DNA of 64,000 bases from Bacteroidota bacterium (GCA_023417785.1 JAEZEH010000053.1:186001-250000), one strand, 5' to 3'. Counted from the first letter of the stretch, positions 35,138 to 44,199 are shown. Numbers and translations are program-made. The notes: generated by a model from the sequence alone, not told the origin.

Positions 35138-35539
35138 ATGAAAAAATTGATATTGACAACAGCGGCCTCCCTGGTACTCGGAGTTTCTGTATTGATGGCC
35201 CAGCAAACGTCGACAGACCCTGCCAGCACCACGCAACAGGAGACGACTACGGGCGAGGAAAAGAAGAAAGACAATTCCATGGATCAAACCCGGAATCAGA
35301 ACCCGGATACCACCAGTACGGAAGCGGCTGATCGCAAACGGAAGAAGGCCTCGGGTAACGAGCCTCGTGCGGGAGAAAAAGGCAATTCAGCCGGAGGGAA
35401 TGATACCGGTACCATCGGGTCACCCGGAAGTGGTTACGGCACAGGAAACAATGCCGGCAGCAGCCCGGCCGGAACAAGTTCACCAGCCGGTACAGGCACA
35501 ACCGACACCCGGGATGAATCATCCGGTTCGGATAAATAA
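35138..35539 (+). CDS. Small secreted low-complexity protein, hypothetical
   Basis: A 133-residue protein with a signal peptide (MKKLILTTAASLVLGVSVLM ending near AQQ). The mature part is low complexity and rich in Thr, Ser, Gly, Asn and charged residues, with recurring Gly-Asn and Pro-Ala-Gly-Thr-Ser motifs. No globular domain is predicted, so it would be a flexible secreted or periplasmic protein. Function unknown. A strong terminator follows 11 bases after the stop, so it is the last gene of its transcript. Such low-complexity secreted proteins are common in this group but their roles are unclear. Confidence 0.65.
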   Translation: MKKLILTTAASLVLGVSVLMAQQTSTDPASTTQQETTTGEEKKKDNSMDQTRNQNPDTTSTEAADRKRKKASGNEPRAGEKGNSAGGNDTGTIGSPGSGYGTGNNAGSSPAGTSSPAGTGTTDTRDESSGSDK

Positions 35540-35550
35540 ATCAATATAAA

Positions 35551-35580
35551 AAGACCCTGCGATCGCGCGGGGTCTTTTTA
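35551..35580 (+). terminator. Rho-independent terminator of the secreted low-complexity gene
   Basis: AAGACCC-T-GCG pairs with CGC-G-GGGTCTT (11 bp with one wobble) around the loop ATCG and is followed by TTTTT. It lies 11 bases after the stop codon. Confidence 0.92.
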
Positions 35581-35656
35581 GGGACTTTTTGTGGAATACT
35601 GATTTACTCACCCCTGGCTGGGTTACTTAGTTTCCAGAACAACGCCCAGCTTCAAC

Positions 35657-36532
35657 TCAATTCGTCGCGAAAAAGGTTTCTGCATTCCGGAAAAATATCT
35701 TAGCCTTTTGTTCATCGGTAAGAAACGGGATATTCTCCAGCGACTGGACTACGGTGGAAACGTCGGCGTTGTCTGAACCAAAAAGGATTCTGTCTTCTAA
35801 TCCCGATGCGATTAATTTTTCCATCGTTTCTTCAAACAGCGGTGGTGGGAGAATATCCGGGTTGTTGATAACGGAAATATCCAGGTAAACATGTGGATGT
35901 TTCTGCATGATATCGATGGTCTCGTTCAGGAAGGGTCCGCCTGCGTGCATCAGCCAGACCTTTAGTTGAGGAAACACGGTCAGCGCATTTCTCAGTAAAA
36001 CGGGGTTTCCAAGTTCTTCGCGAAAGTTTGGACAGCCGTGATCAGGACCGGCAGAGCCCGTATGAATTCCAACGGGTAGGCTATACTTCGCTGCTAACCG
36101 GTAGTAGGGAAACAACATAGTGTCTGAGGCTGAAATGCCGTGATATTGTGCGAGGACTTCACCCAGAAAATCAATGGTACCGTCAATGATTTGCTGTTCC
36201 ACCCATTCTGGCGCGGGCCATTCTTCGCCCGACGCAAAACACAACTGTTGACTATATGGAACACGTCCTTCGGGGCATGGGAGCATAAGTCCTCGGTAAA
36301 CCGTTACACCTGTTGTATTCATGTATTGCTGTTGCAGGTCCCACGACGTGCTCACAGCAACTTTATATACGCCGGACCTTGAAAGCTCGTCAATCTGACT
36401 TTCCGGATTTCCACTTCCATGAAGGTGTACGTCAAAGATTGTCCTCGATGCAGGACGTTTGGAACAAGTGGAAAAACTGAAAAGACAAAAGATTAGGACT
36501 GGTCCTGCCCATCTTGTTCTGAGATTTTTCAT
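35657..36532 (-). CDS. Amidohydrolase-2 family lipoprotein
   Basis: About 291 residues. The N-terminus is a lipoprotein signal (LIFCLFSFSTCSK). The rest is a TIM-barrel metal-dependent hydrolase of the amidohydrolase-2 group: HxH in FDVHLHGSG, His in PVGIHTGSAGP, His in VWLMHAGGPF, and metal Asp in LFGSDNAD. All expected ligands are present, so it is likely active, perhaps as a lactonase, decarboxylase or hydrolase on a small acid. The start is set at 36532 because the upstream frame from 36595 adds residues without signal-peptide features. It is divergent from the membrane MutS-like gene. The substrate is unknown. Confidence 0.85.
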   Translation of the reverse strand: MKNLRTRWAGPVLIFCLFSFSTCSKRPASRTIFDVHLHGSGNPESQIDELSRSGVYKVAVSTSWDLQQQYMNTTGVTVYRGLMLPCPEGRVPYSQQLCFASGEEWPAPEWVEQQIIDGTIDFLGEVLAQYHGISASDTMLFPYYRLAAKYSLPVGIHTGSAGPDHGCPNFREELGNPVLLRNALTVFPQLKVWLMHAGGPFLNETIDIMQKHPHVYLDISVINNPDILPPPLFEETMEKLIASGLEDRILFGSDNADVSTVVQSLENIPFLTDEQKAKIFFRNAETFFATN

Positions 36533-36754
36533 AGCCTGAAATAGCGATTTTTTATAGACTCGGCTATACCCCAATAATGTGAGTCCCTGCATCAACAGTG
36601 TGCAAGTATTTCTTCCCTTGATTCAGGATCGTGTTCGTACTCAAATGACGGTAATTTGCCAACACTTACACTCTTAATCAATTTTAAACAAGTCCCCGGC
36701 CAGCTGTTCTTAACCATCTTAGTGCTATATTCGGAATAACCATTGTACGTAGTC

Positions 36755-38407
36755 ATGATTTACTTAACCGTTTCCCTGATCATTCTTTCACTTGTGATCT
36801 TAGCGTTCAATGTAGCTCAAAAAAACTCACGGGCAGCACTCCGTGAGCGAATCCGGCAATCCTGGGGAAGCCCCAAACGGGTGGACTTTAATTTCCATCG
36901 AATAGGCCGGTACGCGGCAATCCTTCCACCACCTCATTCGCATAAACTGTCAAAACAAACACTTGATGACATCGATTTTGAGCAACTTTTCGCGTTTATT
37001 GACCGAACAACAAGCGCGGTAGGTCAGCAATTCCTTTACCGACACCTTTTGCATCCCTCACAATCGCTTTCCGATCTCAAGCGACGGGATGAACTTGCTC
37101 ACAAAATGGACAGCGACGCAATCACACGGGAAGAAATTCAGGAGCAGTTGACGAAGCTTGATCATCCTGGTGCCTATAACCTTTGCCGGCTCATTAACCT
37201 TGAACCTGAAGAGAAGCCGACCTGGTTCAGGTACCTGTACTTGACAATGACCTCGATTGCTGTTTTGTTGATTCTTTCTTTCTATTCCAGCGTATTCCTC
37301 CTCCTTCTCCTGATCCCGGCGTCAATCAATATGTGCGTGCATTACTGGCACAGAAGCCGCATGGGCTATTCACTGAATTCATACTCAGAGCTCGGACTGC
37401 TCATCGCAGTTTGCAATGGTATCCTGAAAAGAACGAAATCCGATAACCAAACCGTTGAAACAACTCTACGCGATATGGACAGACTCAAGTGGAAACTTTT
37501 TGTCTTGAATCCAGGCAAATCGGCGATGAAGGATGACTTAAGCCAATTTGGCTTTTATATCAACGAATTGATTAACGGCATTTTTCTTATTGAAATCATG
37601 ACTGTCCTTAGCCTTTCAAAGGCGTTACGAAACCAAGCCAATGGTATCGGCGTATTGTTCGATTTTATAGGCGAGGTGGATACAGCAATTTCTATAGCAT
37701 CACTCCGCGCGGGTAGCAAGACGACCTGTATCCCGGAATTCCTTGAAGCAGGAAAAAAAATATCAGTCAAATGTGTGTACCATCCGTTAGTCAAAAACTG
37801 TATTAGAAATGATATCAACATTGACAGTCAAAGCATATTGATAACCGGATCCAACATGTCGGGTAAAACGACTTTCCTCCGGACCATGATGATCAATTCT
37901 ATTCTGGCCCAAAGCATCTATACGTGTTTTGCGGAACAATTCGTCACCCCGTTTATGAGGCAGTTCTCGTCCATTCGTATAGACGATAATCTTTTCAACG
38001 GGCGAAGCTACTTTTTCGAAGAAGTAAACGTCATCGGACTGTTCATTGAAGAAATGCAATCCGGCCACCAGAATTTTTTTATCCTGGATGAAGTCTTCAG
38101 AGGAACGAATTCTATTGAGCGTACTGCTCTCAGCAAAGCCGTACTTTCCTACCTGAACCAGGGAAACAATATAGTGATAGTGTCTTCTCATGATATCGAA
38201 TTAGCGGACATGTTAGGAGATGAATACGATGTGTATCATTTTACTGAGACCATTGAAAATCGTCAGCTTTCATTCGATCACCGATTGCGGCCGGGACCAC
38301 TCAGGACCGGTAATGCCATCAGGCTGCTGGAACTTGGTGAATTTCCGGAGGAAATCACCACAGAGGCTCGTAACCTCAGCGCTACTCGTCAGCTGAACGG
38401 GAGCTGA
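36755..38407 (+). CDS. Membrane-anchored MutS-family ATPase
   Basis: About 550 residues. An N-terminal membrane helix (IYLTVSLIILSLVILAFNV) precedes a lever/clamp-like helical part with two more hydrophobic stretches near residues 160-200 (IAVLLILSFYSSVFLLLLLIP). The C-terminal half is a MutS-type ABC ATPase: Walker A GSNMSGKTTF (about 365), Walker B FFILDEVFRGTNS, and signal His in IVSSHDIEL. No mismatch-recognition domain is present. This is not classic mismatch repair: a MutS-like motor tied to the membrane, of unknown function. The ATG at 36755 is preferred to the TTG at 36743. It is convergent with the GH43-like gene. Confidence 0.87.
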   Translation: MIYLTVSLIILSLVILAFNVAQKNSRAALRERIRQSWGSPKRVDFNFHRIGRYAAILPPPHSHKLSKQTLDDIDFEQLFAFIDRTTSAVGQQFLYRHLLHPSQSLSDLKRRDELAHKMDSDAITREEIQEQLTKLDHPGAYNLCRLINLEPEEKPTWFRYLYLTMTSIAVLLILSFYSSVFLLLLLIPASINMCVHYWHRSRMGYSLNSYSELGLLIAVCNGILKRTKSDNQTVETTLRDMDRLKWKLFVLNPGKSAMKDDLSQFGFYINELINGIFLIEIMTVLSLSKALRNQANGIGVLFDFIGEVDTAISIASLRAGSKTTCIPEFLEAGKKISVKCVYHPLVKNCIRNDINIDSQSILITGSNMSGKTTFLRTMMINSILAQSIYTCFAEQFVTPFMRQFSSIRIDDNLFNGRSYFFEEVNVIGLFIEEMQSGHQNFFILDEVFRGTNSIERTALSKAVLSYLNQGNNIVIVSSHDIELADMLGDEYDVYHFTETIENRQLSFDHRLRPGPLRTGNAIRLLELGEFPEEITTEARNLSATRQLNGS

Positions 38408-38429
38408 CCTGGCGCCACTGAAGTACCCC

Positions 38430-39362
38430 CTACTGCAATTCCCGGAAAACATCTGCCGACACCCGGAATGCTGTTCCATGCCGAACTCCTTCAGGAAACG
38501 AAACCTGTGATGATATGTCTGTCCATGTTTTCAGATCCGAAGAGGCTACGGCTCCTATTCGGTGATCCCGGTACTTGTCGAAGTAGACGATCCACTGATT
38601 GCCTGCACGCAGACAGGTTGGCCCTTCTGCCCAATAGTCACCGGTAATGGGCTCCCCTGCCGCAGAATATCCAGAAGTCAGACTACCTGAAGTTGCTATC
38701 CTGATATTCTTTTTCGGAGGCTCGATGGTTTCGTCCTTAACAAACATAATATATCTGCCCCCATGCGGGATAATGGTCGCGTCGATCACGTTGAAACCCG
38801 GTTCATATAACAACTTCGTTTCGCTGAAGGATTTGAAATCTTTTGTCGTAACAAAGTACATCCGGTGATTATAGGCGTTCTCTTTCTTACTTTGTGTTTC
38901 CGGAAATCGGTCTAAAATTGTCGTCGCCCAAAAGACCATAAAGGAATCTGAGGGTTTGTCGTAAATAATTTCAGGGGCCCAACAATTCCGCGCATTAGGT
39001 TCATGTTCCATCACTGGTATATACCTTTGTTCCGACCAGGTCAGAAGGTCGCGGGAATTTGCGTAGCCAATACCCCTTTCGTTCCAGCTTACCGTCCATA
39101 CCATGTGAAACATACCATCGGGACTTTGCACAATACAAGGGTCGCGCATCAACTTGTCTTTTCCGGCAACAGGTTTTAGAAAGGAACTGTCCGACCGAAG
39201 TGTCTGCCATTGATATCCATCGATACTGTATGCAAGATGAAGTCCGTCTTCACCGTTTCCTTTAAAGTAAGAAAACAAATACACACTATCGGATACCTGG
39301 CCCCGTAACAATGAAGCATTGAACACAAATGCAAGGAAAAGCTTCAGTCTCATTGTAGTCAT
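38430..39362 (-). CDS. Secreted GH43-like beta-propeller glycosidase
   Basis: A 310-residue enzyme with an N-terminal signal peptide (MRLKLFLAFVFNASLLRG). The fold is a five-blade propeller as in GH43, with candidate catalytic residues: Asp in KLMRDPCIVQSPDG, Asp in VIDATIIPHGGRY, and the acid Glu in YWAEGPTCLR. The WAPEIIYDKPSDSF segment is also typical. It is likely exo-acting on arabinose, xylose or galactose side chains of a rhamnose-rich glycan, by context. Its ATG overlaps the stop of the cupin gene (ATGA), so the two are translationally coupled. The short 9-base later ATG is an alternative start. Subfamily unknown. Confidence 0.82.
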   Translation of the reverse strand: MTTMRLKLFLAFVFNASLLRGQVSDSVYLFSYFKGNGEDGLHLAYSIDGYQWQTLRSDSSFLKPVAGKDKLMRDPCIVQSPDGMFHMVWTVSWNERGIGYANSRDLLTWSEQRYIPVMEHEPNARNCWAPEIIYDKPSDSFMVFWATTILDRFPETQSKKENAYNHRMYFVTTKDFKSFSETKLLYEPGFNVIDATIIPHGGRYIMFVKDETIEPPKKNIRIATSGSLTSGYSAAGEPITGDYWAEGPTCLRAGNQWIVYFDKYRDHRIGAVASSDLKTWTDISSQVSFPEGVRHGTAFRVSADVFRELQ

Positions 39363-39694
39363 GGCAGGAATTCCTGGCGAATTGGATTAAAACTATCAAC
39401 AAGGCGCGCAGATTCACTAAGCAGTTGAATGGTATGCATCTTTCCCGAGGGGACGAAGAACATATCACCGTCACTGAGGATCTCATCTGATTCTCCTTCA
39501 CTGATAAAGCGAATTTCACCGTGCGCGATATACGTGGTTTGTTCGTGAACGTGATTGTGAGGTGGCTCAGGTTCCGCCCATGGCCCATTGGTGAAGTCTA
39601 TCACCACCATCATCAAATCTGACCCATGAATAAGTTTTCTTTCGACACCAGGTCGGATTTCTCTTGTTTCTGTATTATCTCGTAGTACCGCCAT
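39359..39694 (-). CDS. Cupin-domain protein
   Basis: A 111-residue single-domain cupin. Motif 1 is PPHNHVHEQTTYIAHGEI with three His and a Glu as metal ligands. Motif 2 is DGDMFFVPSGKMHTIQ with the last His. It could be a sugar isomerase, dioxygenase-like enzyme or sugar-binding sensor, but the sequence does not decide. It lies upstream of the GH43-like gene with an ATGA overlap and therefore makes a two-gene operon with it. In rhamnose or pectin loci such cupins are often linked to uronate metabolism (KdgF type); by eye the motif fits that only loosely. The start MAVLRDNTE is chosen over a longer frame. Confidence 0.85.
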   Translation of the reverse strand: MAVLRDNTETREIRPGVERKLIHGSDLMMVVIDFTNGPWAEPEPPHNHVHEQTTYIAHGEIRFISEGESDEILSDGDMFFVPSGKMHTIQLLSESARLVDSFNPIRQEFLP

Positions 39695-39792
39695 ATTGTC
39701 AAGCAAAGTGTTTTTGGATGGACAAGTTAAAAACAATTTTTACTTCATGCCTACGAACAATCCGTCGGAAAACGTTTCTTTTTTGGTACCCA

Positions 39793-39818
39793 ACACAGCA
39801 GGACAGTACTTGCCGTGT
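39793..39818. promoter_or_regulatory. Candidate operator: ACACAGCAGGACAGT with an inverted half
   Basis: The 15-mer ACACAGCAGGACAGT also occurs exactly at 44185-44199. Here it continues into CTTGCCGTGT, which is an inverted copy of the half-site ACACRGCARG, making an imperfect 26-base palindrome. It lies between the divergent cupin and lacI genes, so it could control both. Confidence 0.5.
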
Positions 39819-39862
39819 GAACCGTGAAATTACTGGCGCCATTTAATAGTGGTTCACCAGTA
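39817..39862. promoter_or_regulatory. Nested inverted repeats before lacI
   Basis: GTGAACC (39817-39823) pairs with GGTTCAC (39851-39857), and TACTGG (39831-39836) pairs with CCAGTA (39857-39862). The repeats lie directly before the lacI-type start at 39870 and could be an autoregulatory site or a leader structure. Confidence 0.4.
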
Positions 39863-39869
39863 GCATTTA

Positions 39870-40916
39870 ATGAGTCAAATCAGCAATGGCAAGGCCACCA
39901 TTCACGACATCGCGCGGATGGTTAGTGTTTCAGCGTCCACCGTCTCGCGAGCATTACGAAACGACACGCGAATAAGTTCCATGGTACGGGAAACCGTATG
40001 GAAAGCCGCGTCCGAACTCAACTATCGGCCAAACCATATTGCAGCGGCGTTGCGAAATGGAAGAAGTAACATACTCGGTGTCATCGTACCCACCGCAGAT
40101 CGCACGTTCTTTTCGTCTGTCGTCCGCGGCATTGAAGAAATTGCCAACGCATCAGGTTTGCACATACTGATATGTCAGACGTACGACAACTATAAAAAAG
40201 AAATAGCAACCATTGATGCGCTGTTAAATGCAAGGGTCGACGGGATCATTGCGTCCCACGCGAAAGAATCTGTCAACTTCGACCACTTCCTCAAAGTACG
40301 GAAACGCGGCATACCCCTCGTTTTCTTTGACCGGGCTCAGGATGACATCGGTGTTAGCCACGTGGTAATAGATGACTACCATGGAGCATACAAGGCGACT
40401 GAACACCTCATTCAGGAGGGATGCCGGAGAATCGCCCACTTCACCGGACCCTTTACGATATCGATTTATAAAGATCGTTATCGCGGATATTGTGATGCGC
40501 TTGTGAAACACGGCCTGATCCCGAATCCGCAGTATATCATTGAGAGCAACCTTCAACTTGACGACGGTCGCAGCGGGATGGCACAGCTTATCGCCCTCGA
40601 CCGTCCTCCGGACGCCGTATTCTCCTCAAGCGCGATCAGCATCATGGGTGCGTTGCAGGTCTGCAAGGAGCAATCTATTTCAGTACCGGCGGAAATGGCA
40701 CTGGCTGGTTTCAGCGATGAACCATACCTATCGTTTTGCGAACCGGGAATCACGACCATCGATCAGCAAAGCAAAACCATTGGTAACACGGCAGCCAAAC
40801 TTATCCTACAGCAAACATCGCTTGACGAAGTCAAAAAAATTGTTCTTCGCCCTTCGTTAGTGATCCGGCGTTCATCGCTTCGAAGCAGTGCGTCCTGCCC
40901 GCCAACGACTATCTGA
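39870..40916 (+). CDS. LacI-family transcriptional regulator
   Basis: A 348-residue regulator. The N-terminal HTH and hinge are complete: ATIHDIARMVSVSASTVSRA and NYRPNHIAAALRNGRS, then a periplasmic-binding-like effector domain (LGVIVPTADRTFFSSVVRGIEE, FFDRAQDDIGVSHVVIDDY, DAVFSSSAISIMGALQ, GFSDEPYLSFCEPGITTIDQ). It likely binds a rhamnose-pathway sugar or its phosphate and controls the flanking rhamnose genes. Its 3' end overlaps the convergent aldolase gene by 8 bases. The palindrome GCAATCGATTGC before susC and before the gntR gene is a LacI-type operator shape and is a good candidate target. The effector is not known from sequence. Confidence 0.93.
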   Translation: MSQISNGKATIHDIARMVSVSASTVSRALRNDTRISSMVRETVWKAASELNYRPNHIAAALRNGRSNILGVIVPTADRTFFSSVVRGIEEIANASGLHILICQTYDNYKKEIATIDALLNARVDGIIASHAKESVNFDHFLKVRKRGIPLVFFDRAQDDIGVSHVVIDDYHGAYKATEHLIQEGCRRIAHFTGPFTISIYKDRYRGYCDALVKHGLIPNPQYIIESNLQLDDGRSGMAQLIALDRPPDAVFSSSAISIMGALQVCKEQSISVPAEMALAGFSDEPYLSFCEPGITTIDQQSKTIGNTAAKLILQQTSLDEVKKIVLRPSLVIRRSSLRSSASCPPTTI

Positions 40917-43032
40917 CAAAACCCGCAGCCACACCACCGTCGACATTAATTACGTTTCCAGTTGATTTGTTCAATAGCCCACCAACAAGCACGAAACATG
41001 CATTGGCAATATCTTCGGGAAGTATAATCTCATTCAAAAGGGTTCGTTTCGCGTAAAACGCTGGAAGATCACCAACGGTAACACCATACGCCTTCGCCCT
41101 GCCTTCCGCCCACGCGCCTTCCCAAATCTTGCTGTCAGCAATCACCGCATCAGGATTAATGACATTAACCCGGATCTTGTCGGCTCCCAGCTCCGCAGCA
41201 TTCAATCTGCTTAAGTGGAGTTGTGCAGCCTTCGCTGATCCGTATCCCGCGTTGTTCGGGCCGGAGACTAACGCATTTTTGCTTACAATATTTATAACGT
41301 CACCGCCCATACGTTGTTTTTTCATCACATCAACGCACGCCTGGGTTACCATGAACTGGCCTTTTACCAGAACGTCATAGAGCAAATCCCAGTCGCTTTC
41401 CGTGTGATCTTCCAGTCTCTTTGAAATTGACAGGCCCGCATTGTTCACAATGATGTCCACACCTCCAAACGCGAGACAGGCAGATTCGAGACCGTTTCTG
41501 ATTTGCGTCAAATCGGTCACATCCATTTGAATTCCCGCATAAGCATCCTTACCATACGCTGTTCGGAAATCAACATCAGCGCCACGTAACCGGTCTTTAT
41601 CATTGTCGCTAATGATCACACACGCGCCTGCGTCAACAAGCTTTCTGGCAATTGCTTTTCCTATGCCGCCACCGCTTCCGGTAACCAGTGCGACGCGGCC
41701 GGTTAGCGGTTTAGGTTTCGGCATGCGCTGGAGTTTCGCTTCCTCCAGGAGCCAATACTCTATATTAAAAGCCTCCTGGCGTGGCAGTGACGTATAAGCA
41801 GAAACCGCTTCCGCTCCTTTCATCACATTGATCGCATTAATGTAAAATTCAGCGGATACCCTCGCGGTCTGTTTATCTTTCGCAAATGTAAACATCCCCA
41901 CGCCGGGATAGAGTATGACAACGGGGTTCGCGTCACGTATAGCCGGACTGTTGGCATGCTTGCATTTTTCGTAGTACGAAGTATACATACTACGGTATGC
42001 ATCGAAGGCAGGCAAAAGCCTAGTGTGAATGGCACTCGAATCAGTGAGGTCCTCATTTGCATCAAGATTCAGCACCAGCGGACTGATCTTGGTACGAAGA
42101 AAATGGTCCGGGCAACTCGTTCCCATTGGTGCCAGACGTTCGAGATCATGCGAATTAATGAATTCGAGCACGCGATCATCGTCGGTAAAATGTCCGATCA
42201 TCGGTTTGTTCCCCGAGCACAACCCACGCAGTACGGGCGCAAGAAGGGCGGCCTGGCGTTGACGGCCAGGTTTGTTAATTGATTCAATTCTGGCTCCACC
42301 AAAAACTTTTCGATTCTTCCCATAGTTGGCCCGAAGGAATTCCGCGCAGCGCTCTACAACATCCAGGGTATTGACATAACTCTCATATGACGTATCGCCC
42401 CAGGTAAACAGTCCGTGCGAACCCAGCATAATGCCTCGTATATCGGGGTTCTCACGGACACAATCCCTTAGTTTTAAGCCAAGGTCGAATCCGGGTCGCT
42501 GCCAGTCAACCCAACCAATTGTTCCATTGAAGAGCTCCTGAGTAATCTGCTTTCCATCGCGGGATGCGGCGATAGCGATGGCGGCATCAGGATGAAGGTG
42601 ATCAATGTGCCGGAAGGGAAGAAACCCGTGCAGCGGAGTATCGATAGACGGTGCTTTGGAGTTCAGGTCAAAGATGCAATGATTAAACAGCTCAACCATC
42701 TCATCTTCAAATTCCAGTCCCCTGTAAACCTGTTCAAGGCTTCGCAAACGATCTACATATAGAGCAGCCAGTCCGTTGCGCCTGAGGGTTCCAATGTCGC
42801 CGCCTGAACCTTTCACCCACATCACTTCTGTTTCGGTACCCGTTAACGGGTGTATTGCCGTCGCTTTGCAAGAGGTATTTCCACCGCCGTAATTCGTGAG
42901 CCGAAGGTCCGCGCCGAGCAAATTCGAGCGGTATATAAGCAATTCTACTTCATCGCCCTGGAACGACGCTGCCTTCTGTTCGTCCCAGAGGAAGCTTACA
43001 TGCCTGAATTTCTTTTCCGTCAAAAATGTCAT
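40909..43032 (-). CDS. Bifunctional rhamnulose-1-phosphate aldolase / lactaldehyde dehydrogenase
   Basis: A 707-residue two-domain cytoplasmic enzyme for L-rhamnose catabolism. The N-terminal half (about 1-400) is a class II aldolase: LTNYGGGNTSCK, WVKGSGGDIGTL, LHGFLPFRHIDHLHPDA with metal His residues, and MLGSHGLFTWGD. It would cleave rhamnulose-1-phosphate into dihydroxyacetone phosphate and L-lactaldehyde. The C-terminal half (about 430-707) is a short-chain dehydrogenase: VALVTGSGGGIGKAIA, NNAGLS, and YGSAKAAQLH with YxxxK, which would oxidise lactaldehyde. This fused layout is known as RhaEW/YuxG. It is in one direction with rhaT, whose stop lies 16 bases upstream. Confidence 0.93.
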   Translation of the reverse strand: MTFLTEKKFRHVSFLWDEQKAASFQGDEVELLIYRSNLLGADLRLTNYGGGNTSCKATAIHPLTGTETEVMWVKGSGGDIGTLRRNGLAALYVDRLRSLEQVYRGLEFEDEMVELFNHCIFDLNSKAPSIDTPLHGFLPFRHIDHLHPDAAIAIAASRDGKQITQELFNGTIGWVDWQRPGFDLGLKLRDCVRENPDIRGIMLGSHGLFTWGDTSYESYVNTLDVVERCAEFLRANYGKNRKVFGGARIESINKPGRQRQAALLAPVLRGLCSGNKPMIGHFTDDDRVLEFINSHDLERLAPMGTSCPDHFLRTKISPLVLNLDANEDLTDSSAIHTRLLPAFDAYRSMYTSYYEKCKHANSPAIRDANPVVILYPGVGMFTFAKDKQTARVSAEFYINAINVMKGAEAVSAYTSLPRQEAFNIEYWLLEEAKLQRMPKPKPLTGRVALVTGSGGGIGKAIARKLVDAGACVIISDNDKDRLRGADVDFRTAYGKDAYAGIQMDVTDLTQIRNGLESACLAFGGVDIIVNNAGLSISKRLEDHTESDWDLLYDVLVKGQFMVTQACVDVMKKQRMGGDVINIVSKNALVSGPNNAGYGSAKAAQLHLSRLNAAELGADKIRVNVINPDAVIADSKIWEGAWAEGRAKAYGVTVGDLPAFYAKRTLLNEIILPEDIANACFVLVGGLLNKSTGNVINVDGGVAAGFVR

Positions 43033-43048
43033 ATATCAACCATTAAAA

Positions 43049-44104
43049 TTAGCTTAAAGAATTTCCATACCCGACCACGAGAACTGATAGCAGAATGGTC
43101 AGTATTCCTGATACAATCATCGCTTTCGTCTTCCGTCCGACCCCGCTCCATTCGCGAAGCGTAACGCCCCACACGTTGGATACGAGGATAATGAACGCCA
43201 TATGCAGTATCCATGAACTCGCGCCGTTGCCGAGTTTGCTTTCGCCCATGCCGTAAAAGAAGAATTGGAGGAACCAGGTCGTGCCCGCCACCGCGGAAAA
43301 AAAGTAATTCCTGGTAAGGGGTTTGGAGGTATCCGTGTAGTCGCCAAAGGTTTTATTCTTTGTGTTCAGGATCAAACACCAGATCAGGTTTGTCGTCAAT
43401 CCACCCCAAAGCAAAACCACATACGTCACGTTATTTTGAAACAGGGGATTATATCCATGAGTGACTGCCGCTTCAGCCATTGGCTTGCCGGCTTCGATAC
43501 CAAAATTAAAACACGCACTTAGTATACCTGACACCGTGGCGACAAAAAGACCACGTAAAAGATTAAATTCGGTTATGCTGGTGTTTTTTTGCGCCTGTGA
43601 CAACTCCTTTTCCTTCAGCATACCAGCTCTTCCACACAGGAATATACCGACGAGGCAAACCAAAACGCCGAACAATACCCAGCGTCCACCCTCGCTTTGG
43701 AACATGTGATTAAGTGAGATCTTTCCTTCGGCGGGAAAGTAATTGTAATAGAGGGGTGGTACCAATGATCCGAATGCCGCACAATATCCGAGAATAACTG
43801 AGTTGCCTAGCGACATGCCGAGATAACGAATTCCAAGTCCATAGGTAAGTCCGCCGATACCCCACAGCACACCCATCAGATAGGTGATTCCAACGATGGA
43901 TGTATTCGAATCGCGAATAACATCCGCAAATCCGGGAACGGTAAGCACAGCCGCAAGGGGAGGTACAATCAGCCAGGAAAATAATCCGCCGACTACCCAA
44001 TAAGATTCCCAGGCCCATAGCCTTACCTTACGGAAGGCCATGTAAAAACTTCCCGAGGCAAATCCGCCGGTAAAATGAAACAATACACCCAGAAGTACAG
44101 TCAT
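43049..44104 (-). CDS. rhaT: L-rhamnose/H+ symporter
   Basis: An inner-membrane transporter of 351 residues with ten predicted helices. The N-terminal LLGVLFHFTGGFASGSFYMAF and later WESYWVVGGLFSWLIVPP match the RhaT family, which imports L-rhamnose with a proton. GGLTYGLGIRYLGMSLGNSVILGY in the middle is another family segment. The ATG at 44104 is used; the longer frame starts with TTG. It lies directly upstream of the aldolase/dehydrogenase gene, so import and cleavage are co-expressed. The mutarotase gene is divergent from it, with a 143-base shared region holding a repeat of the candidate operator. Confidence 0.93.
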   Translation of the reverse strand: MTVLLGVLFHFTGGFASGSFYMAFRKVRLWAWESYWVVGGLFSWLIVPPLAAVLTVPGFADVIRDSNTSIVGITYLMGVLWGIGGLTYGLGIRYLGMSLGNSVILGYCAAFGSLVPPLYYNYFPAEGKISLNHMFQSEGGRWVLFGVLVCLVGIFLCGRAGMLKEKELSQAQKNTSITEFNLLRGLFVATVSGILSACFNFGIEAGKPMAEAAVTHGYNPLFQNNVTYVVLLWGGLTTNLIWCLILNTKNKTFGDYTDTSKPLTRNYFFSAVAGTTWFLQFFFYGMGESKLGNGASSWILHMAFIILVSNVWGVTLREWSGVGRKTKAMIVSGILTILLSVLVVGYGNSLS

Positions 44105-44184
44105 GGACAATAGTTTCTGCAATCCTACCTGTTCATCGGGCCGGTTCTGTCATGCCGTATCATGGTCGTGATTATTACACCCTG

Positions 44185-44199
44185 ACACAGCAGGACAGT
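44185..44199. promoter_or_regulatory. Candidate operator: ACACAGCAGGACAGT, second copy
   Basis: This 15-mer is identical to the one at 39793-39807 and lies in the divergent rhaT-rhaM region. A related sequence, ACGGCAGGACACT at 47524-47536, lies before susC. Here no clear inverted second half is seen, so it may be one half-site. Confidence 0.5.

Noticed and set aside
36755..38407. Reading the MutS-like protein as the DNA mismatch repair protein MutS
   Set aside because: It has membrane segments and lacks the mismatch-recognition domain, so it is not housekeeping MutS.
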